A DNA stretch of 64,000 nucleotides from MPNP01 sp026710155 (GTDB taxonomy: Bacteria; Pseudomonadota; Alphaproteobacteria; Rhodobacterales; Rhodobacteraceae): positions 2,604,001 to 2,668,000 of the forward strand of contig OZ241737.1 of NCBI GenBank assembly GCA_965200885.1, in the 5' to 3' direction. This document shows, piece after piece, positions 27,016 through 35,681 of this stretch. Made by a program: the position numbers and the translations under genes. The notes below the pieces were generated by a model. The model was given only the letters and a program-made list of their open reading frames with translations. It was not told the origin of the DNA and ran no database searches. The number at the start of each line of letters is the position of its first letter. The first letter of the stretch is position 1.

Positions 27016-28244
27016 TCTGAGTACCTCTTATCATCTACAAATACCAAAAGAAACGGGATGGCAATCAATTTAAGTATGCACGGCACAAGCGCGTAAGCTG
27101 TTGCCAGGGCAGATCGGCTTGACTCCAAGACCGTATTTGGTTCATATCCCACAAATGCCAAAAAGGGTAGGGATACACCTGCCGCTATGGCCAAGGCAAA
27201 CTTTTGCAAAAATGTCCAAAGGGAAAATACCTGTCCGCCACCACCTCTGATTCTGGCAGCCAACATTGCTGGAACCAAAATGGTATCCGCACCGAGTGCA
27301 CCACCAGAGGCTGCCACGATAAAATAAAATGGCAAAACATCTCCCGGTTCCAAGATCCAAGTCCAGACAAACACCGGTACGGACAGAAACATTCCTGTTG
27401 CCAGGGCAGGCTTTCTGCCAATTCGATTGGCAAGTTTTGCCCAAAAAGGCGCTGCGATTGCGGCGGCAACAAAAAATAAAATTAGTAATGGTCCGGCATG
27501 GATTTCTGCATCCAGAACATCGGCAACAAAAAAGAGAAATAAAGTAGATGTTAATGCTGTGGGAAGTGCGTTAACAAAGCCAAAAACTAATATTTGCCAA
27601 ACTCCCTCCACCCTAAGGGCTTTCCTGAAACCAATGTTCAGAAAGGATTTTCCAGAAGCCAGCCAGCCACCTTTCATCCGCCATAATGCCATTACCCCCA
27701 ACAGACCAAGAATAATCGCATAACCACTATAGGCAATGGAGGATTCCATAAAAAAGGTGAGAATAAGCGGAGCTCCCGCAGCCAAGCATACCCCAATGAT
27801 TCCAATTGCCTCTCTCCAAAGGGCTATACGTGTATAGCCTCCACCAGATTGTTCTGCCTGTGCAAGCCCATGATCATACAGTGCAATCTGCATGGCACTG
27901 AAGCCAGTAAATGCTGCAAGCAAACCCAACACTAATCGCCAAATCGGGTTGAACCAACTGGTTGGAGAAAACAGCAATGAAATTCCAACCAAAAGCAAAA
28001 CACTAGAGATGATAATCCAAAGCTCTCGGTATGCCTTCCAACGGTCTGCCAAAAAACCAATGATTGGGTCCTGGAAACCATCCACGGCACGAGCAAGAAG
28101 TAAAACCGAACCTAAAATGGCAAGATTAACCCCCATTTCTTCTGCATAAAATTGGGGAACATGTATGTACAAGGGCAAACCAGCGAAGGCCAGCATTCCG
28201 GCAACCGTGGATGCCCGGATCAAATCGTCCCTTCGTAGTTCCAT
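27012..28244 (-). CDS. MFS transporter (GPH/MFS_2 type)
   Basis: 410 residues with about twelve hydrophobic segments. Features of the glycoside-pentoside-hexuronide / MFS_2 group are visible: GFQDPIIGFLADRWKAYRELW near the first cytoplasmic loop and ANRIGRKPALATGMFLS in the middle loop. MFS_2-type carriers move sugars or lysophospholipids with a cation. In this lipid-related operon a lipid or acyl substrate is conceivable but unproven. It follows DUF1365 by 13 bp. Confidence 0.85.
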   Translation of the reverse strand: MELRRDDLIRASTVAGMLAFAGLPLYIHVPQFYAEEMGVNLAILGSVLLLARAVDGFQDPIIGFLADRWKAYRELWIIISSVLLLVGISLLFSPTSWFNPIWRLVLGLLAAFTGFSAMQIALYDHGLAQAEQSGGGYTRIALWREAIGIIGVCLAAGAPLILTFFMESSIAYSGYAIILGLLGVMALWRMKGGWLASGKSFLNIGFRKALRVEGVWQILVFGFVNALPTALTSTLFLFFVADVLDAEIHAGPLLILFFVAAAIAAPFWAKLANRIGRKPALATGMFLSVPVFVWTWILEPGDVLPFYFIVAASGGALGADTILVPAMLAARIRGGGGQVFSLWTFLQKFALAIAAGVSLPFLAFVGYEPNTVLESSRSALATAYALVPCILKLIAIPFLLVFVDDKRYSE

Positions 28245-28257
28245 TGCTTTGAGTTCT

Positions 28258-29022
28258 TTACCGAGTGATGTTTTTGGAGGGTGGGTCTGGACGTGATCGG
28301 TATCGAACCCCTTTTCTCCACAGCTTTATTGCCTGCCAATGAATTAAACCATTCATTCTGATTGATCCAAAGGGATGTCTGAACAATGCCTTTACCAACT
28401 CTGCATCACTAAACGCCTTGCGATCACCTGCAATTGAAGTTGCAAGTCCACCACTGTTGTTATCCTTGTAAAAGATTTTTATTGCGATACGATACTTTGT
28501 GACTAAAAAATGAAATCTGTAGTTTCCTTCAATGTCGAAAAAAGGAGAAACGTGAAAATTTTTTCTTGAAGACGTACAAGTTTCTGACTCAATATTAGCA
28601 CCATTGGGGCCAGTACACAAATAAGTGTGGCGATCTCCAAAGGTGTTGTGAACTTCTGCAAACACAGCCCTTAAACCACCATGGGAATTGAATAACAACC
28701 AGAAACTAACCGGATTGAACGTATAACCCCAATACCTTGGATGGGTTAGTAAGAGAATGCGTTCACAACCCGTGACACCCATTTCACGGGCTAGTTGGAA
28801 AATTTCATCCACCCCACCCTCCCTCACCAAGGAATGATCAGAAGGATAAAGAGAAATCAGGTTCGGTTTGCCGAAAGAAAACAATCGCGTTTTATGAATA
28901 TTTTTCAGTGCTAATTCATCAAGTAACAAGTAGTCAATATCATAGGTAAAACTATTCTCAACCGGAACTTTACGGATATGGCAAACCTTACATCGAACCA
29001 CAGATGGATTCATCAGTTCCAT
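28258..29022 (-). CDS. DUF1365 family protein
   Basis: 254 residues. Diagnostic motifs are the RILLLTHPRYWGYTFNPVSF core and the AEVHNTFGDRHTYL segment. DUF1365 proteins regularly lie next to FAD-dependent amine-oxidase-like proteins and Cfa-type enzymes, as here, and in alphaproteobacteria such clusters belong to singlet-oxygen or unusual-fatty-acid pathways. The biochemical activity is not known to me. It overlaps the FAD gene by 10 bp. Confidence 0.88.
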   Translation of the reverse strand: MELMNPSVVRCKVCHIRKVPVENSFTYDIDYLLLDELALKNIHKTRLFSFGKPNLISLYPSDHSLVREGGVDEIFQLAREMGVTGCERILLLTHPRYWGYTFNPVSFWLLFNSHGGLRAVFAEVHNTFGDRHTYLCTGPNGANIESETCTSSRKNFHVSPFFDIEGNYRFHFLVTKYRIAIKIFYKDNNSGGLATSIAGDRKAFSDAELVKALFRHPFGSIRMNGLIHWQAIKLWRKGVRYRSRPDPPSKNITR

Positions 29023-30299
29023 GGTGGATTAACTCCCATCATCCTTGCAACCTTTATTGCACTTTGGAAACCATCCTCATGAAACCCCATTCCTGCCCAA
29101 GCACCACAGAACCAAGTATTGGCCCGCCCCTGAATGTTAGGTAGATTTTCATGGGCTTGAACTGCTCTGTGATCATATTGTGGATGTTCAAAAATGTGCT
29201 CTGCAAAAATAGATTCTTCTGGTATGGTTTTGTTAGGATTAAGGGTGGCAAACAATGGTGTTTTCATTGGTATCGCTTGAAGGGAGTTCATCCAATAAGT
29301 TACGGAAGCTTGTTCCTCATCACCCTTGGTATTTGTCAAATACACCCAACTTGCCCAACATGCTTTTCGTTTTGGCATGAGACTTGCGTCCTGATGAAGA
29401 ATAATCCGGTTGGAACGATATGGTATGGAACTCAGTACGAAATGCTCTTCAGCATTTGCATCTTTTAGGATTTCCAAAGCATCATTGGAATGACACGCAA
29501 AAATTACATGATCAAAGGTTTCAACTTCCTGACCTTTTGCTTTCACTGAAATACCCTCTGGACCTCTTTTTACAGCTTGCACTGGAGCATTCAACCGTAC
29601 ATTGGCTTTTGTTTGAGCCATAAGTTTATGTACATAATTTTTGGATCCCCCCGAGACCGTCCACCATTGGTGTTGACCGGTAAGCGATAACAAACCATGG
29701 TGTTCAAAAAACTTAACCAATAAGTTTGCTGGAAATTTTAACATCTCTGATCTTGGCGTCGACCAAATTGCTCCGCTCATTGGGAGCAGGTAATATTTTT
29801 CAAACCATTCCCCAAAGTTTCGGCGACGAATAAGTTCCTCCACACTTATGTTCTGATCTGAGGCTGTATCCTTTGATGCCGTTCTGTAGAAGGTTAAAAT
29901 ATCCAGCAACAAACCCCAGAAGGCAGGTTTCAAAAAGTGGGTAGGGTAGGAAAAAAAAGCACCCATACTACTAGAGCCATATTCAAACTCACCTCCGTTG
30001 ACGGAAACTGCAAAGGACATGTTACTTTTCTGAATGGGCACTTCCAACAAATCGAACAGTTTTGTCAAATTGGGATAATTGACTTTGTTAAAAACGATGA
30101 ACCCAATGTCCACGGGAATTTCCATGTCGTTTCTGTTCACTGAAACGGTTAATGCATGGCCACCAATTCGTCCCGTCGCTTCAAAGAGGGCAACCTCATA
30201 ATGAGGTGAAAGAAGCCAGGCAGCACCTAACCCTGAAACTCCAGAGCCAACTACGGCTATCTTTTGACCTCGCTTTAGAGGGCTTGTTCCTTGCAACAT
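29013..30299 (-). CDS. FAD-dependent oxidoreductase (amine oxidase-like)
   Basis: 428 residues. The N-terminal dinucleotide-binding motif IAVVGSGVSGLGAAWLLS is followed by EATGRIGGHALTV and later the C-terminal FAD segment WFCGAWAGMGFHEDGFQSAI. The family includes phytoene desaturase-like and amine oxidase-like flavoproteins; in Cfa/DUF1365 clusters the member is thought to act on fatty-acyl chains, for example as a desaturase. It is the first gene of the six-gene operon, so the promoter should lie in the 30.3-30.5 kb spacer. Confidence 0.88.
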   Translation of the reverse strand: MLQGTSPLKRGQKIAVVGSGVSGLGAAWLLSPHYEVALFEATGRIGGHALTVSVNRNDMEIPVDIGFIVFNKVNYPNLTKLFDLLEVPIQKSNMSFAVSVNGGEFEYGSSSMGAFFSYPTHFLKPAFWGLLLDILTFYRTASKDTASDQNISVEELIRRRNFGEWFEKYYLLPMSGAIWSTPRSEMLKFPANLLVKFFEHHGLLSLTGQHQWWTVSGGSKNYVHKLMAQTKANVRLNAPVQAVKRGPEGISVKAKGQEVETFDHVIFACHSNDALEILKDANAEEHFVLSSIPYRSNRIILHQDASLMPKRKACWASWVYLTNTKGDEEQASVTYWMNSLQAIPMKTPLFATLNPNKTIPEESIFAEHIFEHPQYDHRAVQAHENLPNIQGRANTWFCGAWAGMGFHEDGFQSAIKVARMMGVNPPWN

Positions 30300-31049
30300 T
30301 TAATTACTACAGTGAAGTTTATTGAAGGTTTTCGCATTGATATAAACCTAGGGCTTGAATCAAAAATCAAAAAAAATTGACAATTCCAGTCGGTTTTTCA
30401 CAAATTTCAGGTTTCCTCTGTCCTCGGAATGGCAATTCAATAGAACTTTCTGTGTTACATCCTCAATAATAAGGGATTTTGAAGGAATATACCGAATGGA
30501 ATTAGTGACCATTATTCAAACACACTCTATTGTTTATTTAGAGGATTATATCCTCGTTTCCCCAACCCCTGATTTCGGCCCCTTTTCTGGTTGACTCACG
30601 GTTCTTTGCCCAAGATTGAAAACCCATGCGATTTTTGGTGGTGGGTCGGTTTGAAAATTTCCCGTCCATCTTCCAGCAGGGTGAAAGCCATCGTTACCGT
30701 ACAGTTGTCGCACGGGGCAAAAAAGGGCGGCGGTCCACAGCCCCTCTAACCGGCTTCGCCGATTTCGCCGCCGGCGCCAGTTGTTTCCAGAACGGCAGCG
30801 TCGACGCCTGCCATTGGCAGCCTGACCACCTGCTCCCGCCATCCTGATGTGTTATTGGGGAAAAACCGTTCACGGCCATCTGTTTTTGATGAAACGGGGG
30901 TGATTTGACTGCCTGGGTTTTTGACGATTTGTCAAAAATCGAGTGTTTTCTCGGTAGGCACTAATTAAGTTTATATTTTTGGTTATAACTTGAGTAAACC
31001 ATATGAGTTTCAGGCAGTTTATTAACTTAGCAATTTAAGTAACAGGTTG
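30300..31049. other. Gene-poor spacer with a GC-rich patch (about 30590-30850)
   Basis: No intact gene is visible. The ends are AT-rich like the genome, but about 30590-30850 is clearly GC-rich. On the minus strand the patch reads as short protein-like stretches in two frames (for example VVRLPMAGVDAAVLE and later TVTMAFTLLEDGREIFKP) separated by a stop. It may be the remains of a transferred gene. The hairpin GAGGATTATATCCTC lies at 30541-30555. The rest shows nothing I can name. Confidence 0.4.
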
Positions 31050-31193
31050 TAAGAGCCTGAATCATAAGTCCCAAAAACAATAAAAATGATGCTGTTCACC
31101 CTGAAATTCAGAACTGACTTGAAACCAAAAATGGTTTTTGTCTGAAAATGTATTGAATTTGCTACATTTTTTGACTGATGGAACAGGCTCTTA
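31050..31193. repeat. 144-bp inverted-repeat element (MITE-like)
   Basis: Perfect 10-bp inverted ends, TAAGAGCCTG at 31050-31059 and CAGGCTCTTA at 31184-31193, enclose AT-rich non-coding DNA. The right end stops five bases before the stop codon of the orphan ABC ATPase gene. Size and ends fit a small non-autonomous element or the ends of a decayed insertion sequence. No target duplication was obvious. Confidence 0.4.
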
Positions 31194-31197
31194 GGGA

Positions 31198-32364
31198 TTA
31201 ATCCCCTTCACTTGATTCAAGTAACGGGGGACTATTGTTATGGAGCGAACCATCGTCTTTCTTATACCTATAGGGATCAGTTAACCTAGTCTGAGTGATG
31301 CAGGGAAAGAGAAAGCATCTGCTTCGCTTGAGACTCAACCACATCCTTGCTCCGGGTTTGGGTAAAAAGACCGAAGGGACGGAAGCTTTCAACATTGACT
31401 GGCCATTCTCCATACGAAATTCAACTAGACTGGTATTTCCCATATATCGGGACTTAGCCACCGTAACAGGAACGGGCACACCATCTTCGGCGGTTGGAAC
31501 GGGTTCTCTGCCTTTTCTATCAAAGTCAATTCGTATGTGTTGGGGACGAATAATAACCTCAACATCAGCTCTATCTTTGAATTCGGGAGTGGAAAATTTT
31601 CCAAAGGGTGTATTGATTTCTGAATTCTCCACTACCCCGTGTATTACATTCAAATCGGAGAAAAACGAAGCAACATCGCGGTTTCTGGGAAAATTATAGA
31701 GATCATAAGGTGATCCGGTTTGTACAATTCTACCCTTTTTCATCAATACGATTTCATCAGCCATACGCATCGCTTCGGAAGGTTCATGGGTTATCAGCAA
31801 AACTGCCACCTTTTCTTCCATGAGTATATTGATGGTTTCTTCCCTGACGTAATCCCTCAATCTGTCATCAAGATTGGAAAATGGTTCATCCAAAAGCATT
31901 ATTCTGGGTTTCGGTGCCAGGGCCCTGGCCAGAGCCACCCTTTGCTGTTCACCTCCAGAAAGGTGGTGTGGGAATTTTTTCCGCAATGGTTCAAGGTTGA
32001 CCCGATGTAACAGTTCGGTAATCCTGTCCTTCCTGTTTGATCCTCTTCCGATTAGACCAAAGGCAACGTTCTCCTCGACCGTGAGATGGGGGAACAGGGC
32101 AAAATCCTGAAAGAGGAGTCCAACTGATCTCTTTTCGGGCGGAACATTCACTGTTTTGCTAGATACCGCCCGACCATCAATCAAGACCTCTCCAGTATCT
32201 TGCCGGTCAACACCTGCAATAATTCTCAACGTGGTGGTTTTACCACACCCCGAAGGTCCCAGAAGACATGTCAATTCGCCGGCGTCCAGGGTTAGCGAGA
32301 CATCCTCCAATATCCTTTTTCCCCCTAGGTTACGGGATATTCCTTTTAACTCTAACCTTGCCAC
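31198..32364 (-). CDS. ABC transporter ATP-binding protein (PotA/FbpC-like), orphan
   Basis: 388 residues. Walker A GPSGCGKTT, signature HLSGGEQQRVALARALA, Walker B IMLLDEPFSNLDD and the H-loop LLITHEPSEAMRM are all intact. A C-terminal TOBE-like domain (VEVIIRPQHIRIDF ... SRYMGNTSLVEF) places it with importers of iron, spermidine or thiamine type. No permease or binding-protein gene is adjacent, so it may serve a transporter encoded elsewhere. The last 35 or so residues after the TOBE domain look atypical, and a repeat element sits directly after the stop codon. Confidence 0.88.
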   Translation of the reverse strand: MARLELKGISRNLGGKRILEDVSLTLDAGELTCLLGPSGCGKTTTLRIIAGVDRQDTGEVLIDGRAVSSKTVNVPPEKRSVGLLFQDFALFPHLTVEENVAFGLIGRGSNRKDRITELLHRVNLEPLRKKFPHHLSGGEQQRVALARALAPKPRIMLLDEPFSNLDDRLRDYVREETINILMEEKVAVLLITHEPSEAMRMADEIVLMKKGRIVQTGSPYDLYNFPRNRDVASFFSDLNVIHGVVENSEINTPFGKFSTPEFKDRADVEVIIRPQHIRIDFDRKGREPVPTAEDGVPVPVTVAKSRYMGNTSLVEFRMENGQSMLKASVPSVFLPKPGARMWLSLKRSRCFLFPCITQTRLTDPYRYKKDDGSLHNNSPPLLESSEGD

Positions 32365-32451
32365 TGTCTTTATGATTACAAAATATAATTATTTCCGAGT
32401 AATTTAATTGGAATTAGAATAATTCACTATATTCGAAATTTCAATTTTTTT

Positions 32452-32625
32452 GTAACTAATCAGGTATCCTGAGTGCCCTTAAAATAGGTTAAATCGGTAT
32501 CCCCCAATATATTTTTCTGTACAATCCTGTACATTTTTGTCTGTAAAATTCTGAAACCTTCAAGATACAGACAAAAAATCCAATGAAGTTCGGTATATTG
32601 ACAAATTTAATACCTGAATAGTTAC
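32452..32625. repeat. IS66-like MITE, copy 1
   Basis: 174 bp with inverted ends GTAACTAATCAGGTATC and (reversed) GTAACTATTCAGGTATT. Its interior is about 85 percent identical, by eye, to the element that begins at 34499; both contain TCCCCCAATATATTTT, ACATTTTTGTCTGTAAAA and AAAAAATCCAATGAAGTTCG. The GTAA ends resemble those of the IS66 family. No 8-bp target duplication is visible around this copy. Confidence 0.65.
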
Positions 32626-33352
32626 AACGAGCGAATAATTATGATTTAGCTCGCCGATCAGGGAGGGGTAAATCGCATTGACAGAACCGAACTTCATGTT
32701 GACATCTCGATTCCAACTCCCTGTTGTCAAGGGAACAAACACAGTTTATGTACTTTTCGGGCAGACACTATATTGTATATGATATTACGGTAAAATATCT
32801 GTAATTGCAATAGCAATTTTGCAGTAAAAATCCTGGTGACAATCTCGGATTGTTGCAGGAATAATGCAAACCCAATGGCAATATCTACACCTTTACTGCC
32901 CATTTTAGTTTTACCCGAATGGGCAAGAAGTGCCGGAATCATTGCAATACGAGTCCAAGAGATGCTTCCCCGTAAAAAAATTGTGTATTCACAATTCAAA
33001 TTTGAGTTTTCCTGACGTACATCACATCTCCGGCAGTTGCTTCGTGTCCCGTAAAATCCATGGATCAGTGTCACATACCTAAAGACCGTTTGGCGGTACC
33101 ACAATAATGCTTGTCATCCGCCCGAAAGAAAGTGAGAAATTGGAATTGAATAATTGTGAAAAAACAGGAAGCGGCCATCAATGAATTTATTGTGGCATAT
33201 AACCACAATCCGAAACCATTCAAATGGGCGAATTAAACAGATGATATACCTTCTTAAGCGAAATGATTCTGGCACAAAATCATACCATTGGTGTATGAGG
33301 GGAACTCAAGATTCATGACTTTAGGGCACCTCTATTTATTGCCTTTAAATAC

Positions 33353-33541
33353 AGGGCTATCGCACTTGAAACCTCAAATGCCTTTTTGCATTAAAATCAA
33401 TCCTTGGGGGGCATTCAAGGACAAAATTGGTATCGGATTTTTGTTTTGAAGTCAGTCACCCACAATTTTATTCCATATTCATGCGATTTATCTGAGAATT
33501 CCCTGATTACATTTCAACCTAATCTCAAGTGCGATAGCCCT
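33353..33541. repeat. 17-bp perfect inverted repeat pair
   Basis: AGGGCTATCGCACTTGA (33353-33369) is repeated in inverse at 33525-33541 around 155 bp of AT-rich DNA. The left arm is preceded by GGGCACCTCTATTTATTG, which looks like the tip of an IS5-type end. It could be a decayed element or a large stem-loop. Confidence 0.35.
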
Positions 33542-33667
33542 AGTCATTCGTTGAATTTACCATATATCCAGTTATTACTAGCTTGCGCCAAAGTCCTTAT
33601 GGGAAAGGAAAGAACCCATTCCTTACTGACAAAGGACAGGTAAATTCAATGTTGCAAACTTTAGATT

Positions 33668-33687
33668 CACCTCATTAAATTGAGGTG
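33668..33687 (-). terminator. Hairpin just after the SDR stop codon
   Basis: CACCTCA (33668-33674), loop TTAAAT, TGAGGTG (33681-33687). It begins 4 bp downstream of the minus-strand SDR gene. There is no strong T-run, so it is a possible rather than a typical intrinsic terminator. Confidence 0.35.
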
Positions 33688-33691
33688 GCCT

Positions 33692-34471
33692 TTAGATTGT
33701 TGCATTGACTGCACCACCATCAAGCAGCAGATTTTGACCTACTATGAAGCTGGCTTGCTGTGAGCATAGAAAGGCACAGGCTGCTCCAAATTCCTCAATT
33801 TGCCCATAACGCCGGGAGGGAATTGTTTTCTTTCTTTGTTCTTCAGCTTCTTCACGTGTAATGCCAGTATTTTTGGCTGTTTCAGTGTCCAGATAGACAG
33901 ATCGATCAGTAGCATGGATTCCAGGCAACAGATTGTTTATGGTAACGCCATATTGGGCAACCTGCCGGGAAGTACCAGCAACATATCCTGTCAGCCCAGC
34001 TCTTGCAGTATTTGATAGACCCAATACCGGTATGGGAGCCTTGACCGATTGAGAAGTAATGTTCACGACCCTTCCCCAACCCTTGTCAATCATCCCGGGA
34101 AGGGCAGTTTTCATCATTTCGATGGGAGCAAGCAGGTTACTGTCAAAGGCAGCAATGAAATCTGCCCGGTCCCAATCTGTCCACATGCCAGCCTTGGGTC
34201 CGGCAGCGTTGTTGACAACAATGTCAGGCTTCGGGCAAGCCTCAAAGAGGCTGCTTCTGCCTTCCTCGGTAGTTACATCTCCTTGAATTTCGATAACCTC
34301 AACACCAAATCTGGTTCTGATTTCATTTCCGGACGAAACAAGGCTCTCCTTTCCTCGCCCGTTAATCACAAGGTTGACTCCCTCTTCCGCCAAGGCGTTG
34401 GCGCAACCAAAACCAAGACCCTTTGTTGAAGCACAGACAATTGCCCATTTATCTCTAATTCCAAAATCCAT
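33692..34471 (-). CDS. Divergent SDR family oxidoreductase
   Basis: 259 residues from the ATG at 34471, preceded by AGGA. Overall it is a short-chain dehydrogenase: IVCASTKGLGFGCANAL, VNNAAGPKAGMWTDWD, a PG region (LLPGIHATDRS), and a C-terminal QNLLLDGGAV. The catalytic Tyr-x-x-x-Lys position instead reads SNTAR, so Tyr and Lys are replaced by Ser and Arg. A subgroup of bacterial SDRs has this replacement and may work by a different mechanism. It is isolated between two repeat elements. Substrate unknown. Confidence 0.85.
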   Translation of the reverse strand: MDFGIRDKWAIVCASTKGLGFGCANALAEEGVNLVINGRGKESLVSSGNEIRTRFGVEVIEIQGDVTTEEGRSSLFEACPKPDIVVNNAAGPKAGMWTDWDRADFIAAFDSNLLAPIEMMKTALPGMIDKGWGRVVNITSQSVKAPIPVLGLSNTARAGLTGYVAGTSRQVAQYGVTINNLLPGIHATDRSVYLDTETAKNTGITREEAEEQRKKTIPSRRYGQIEEFGAACAFLCSQQASFIVGQNLLLDGGAVNATI

Positions 34472-34614
34472 TTCCAAATCCTATACTAACAAATGATGGT
34501 AACTATTCAGGTACCCTGAGTGCCCTGAAAACAGGCAAAATCGGAATCCCCCAATATATTTTCCTACACAATCCTCTACATTTTTGTCTGTAAAAAGTCC
34601 AAAACCTTCAAGAT

Positions 34615-34903
34615 CAGACTTTCTGACCTTGGGGTTGATTCTGTCCAGCATGGATGCAATGATTTTGACATGAAAGAACCCAATGTCTCAGTTGGTATTA
34701 CTACCATATTCGAACACACCATGGCCCCATCATCATGAGGGTAAGCAGCAGTTGGCAAAAAGTTTGGAATTTTTCAGGTGAAGGATAATGATTGCATGTA
34801 AACATGGTCATCGACTCCGTTTGGTCCATCTTCAAACCCCTTGTTGATGGGACAGGTCATGAATTGTCCTCCTGAATTGCCTGTTCGAGGTCAGGAAGTC
34901 TGG
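34615..34903. repeat. Nested 289-bp inverted-repeat element inside the MITE copy
   Basis: Compared with the uninterrupted copy at 32.5 kb, the second copy is split after CCTTCAAGAT by 289 bp. The ends are CAGACTTTCTGACCTTG (34615) and CGAGGTCAGGAAGTCTGG (ending 34903), matching as inverted repeats at 15 of 17 positions. AGAT occurs on both sides (34611-34614, 34904-34907) as a likely 4-bp target duplication. No protein is evident inside. Confidence 0.6.
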
Positions 34904-35288
34904 AGATATAGACAAAAAATCCAATGAAGTTCGATATATTGACAATTTCCATACCTGAATGGTTACACTTTTTTTAGGGAATTACATACATAACTGCACA
35001 AATCCCGAAATGAATAGAATCACTGGCAACGGTTCGGCTTGACAATGACGCCATCGGACTGGAATACCAGGTGTGGCCGAAGCCGCCCGTCCTGAACCCG
35101 ACCTAGGCAATGGAGAACCCCGTGATGCGCGTATCGGCCTGCGACCATCCTCCCTACCGTATCCACCCATCCTTTTTGGGGGATGCCTGCCCGGCCTTTC
35201 TAAGTTTTTTCCTTGATCTGCCCGGATTCCCGTGCTGTGTGTCTGGCATGGAAAGGCAAAAGCAAACATCCAGAAGGAGAACGTACAC

Positions 35289-35681
35289 ATGAAACGACTG
35301 TTGAATACCCCCCCCCCCACTTTTAGCCTGGCCATCGCCCTGCTGGCCGTGGTGTTCGCCGGACCGACCTGGGTGCAGACCATTATCGCCCCGGGGCTGA
35401 AAGGCCCGAATGCCTGTGCAGGGCAAGGCGAGACCACCGATCCCATTGGCGGGTCGGTTTCGTCTATAACGGCCACCTCCGCAACCGTGGTCGGCAATGC
35501 CCACAGCAACTTGTACGGCACACTCAGGGCGCGTGCGGGTGATGGCGGAACGACGAGTTTTCGCATTCGATACCATATCAGGAACGCCAGGACAAACGCA
35601 TCAGTCAAGAGCGCAACCTCTGGCAGCAAGTGCTTCAACCAAAGCCTGCACATCATTCAATCGTGGAGAAGGAGGACATAA
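35289..35681 (+). CDS. Secreted protein with poly-C tract in signal peptide (copy A, in frame)
   Basis: 130 residues, GC-rich unlike its surroundings. The ATG at 35289 has AAGGAG 11 bases upstream. A run of eleven C (35308-35318) encodes the PPP of MKRLLNTPPPTFSLAIALL, directly before the signal-peptide core. The mature start IIAPGLKGPNAC resembles copy B (VIPATTGTEAC), and the following GGSVSSITATSATVVG looks like the first strands of a fibronectin III-like domain. It then ends early compared with copy B, so the C-terminus may be truncated. It lies inside the mobile unit 34499-35990. I do not recognise a named family. Slippage in the C tract would switch expression. Confidence 0.55.
   Translation: MKRLLNTPPPTFSLAIALLAVVFAGPTWVQTIIAPGLKGPNACAGQGETTDPIGGSVSSITATSATVVGNAHSNLYGTLRARAGDGGTTSFRIRYHIRNARTNASVKSATSGSKCFNQSLHIIQSWRRRT

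Larger units (their letters stand above)
32365..33667. other. 1.3-kb gene-poor region with repeat elements
   Basis: No gene with recognisable signatures in either strand. It contains the 174-bp element at 32452-32625 and, further on, a 17-bp perfect inverted repeat AGGGCTATCGCACTTGA at 33353-33369 and 33525-33541, 155 bp apart. ACCGAACTTCAT at 32686-32697 is also the inverse of 32583-32594. The pattern suggests a graveyard of small mobile elements rather than a lost gene. Confidence 0.5.

Noticed and set aside
32727..33104. 125-codon minus-strand frame in the gene-poor region
   Set aside because: No ribosome site, no recognisable domain, and composition like non-coding DNA; I would not call it a gene.
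34982..35656. 224-codon open frame on the minus strand over copy A
   Set aside because: It lies antisense to a gene with a ribosome site and signal peptide, in GC-rich DNA where long chance frames are expected, and has no family signatures.
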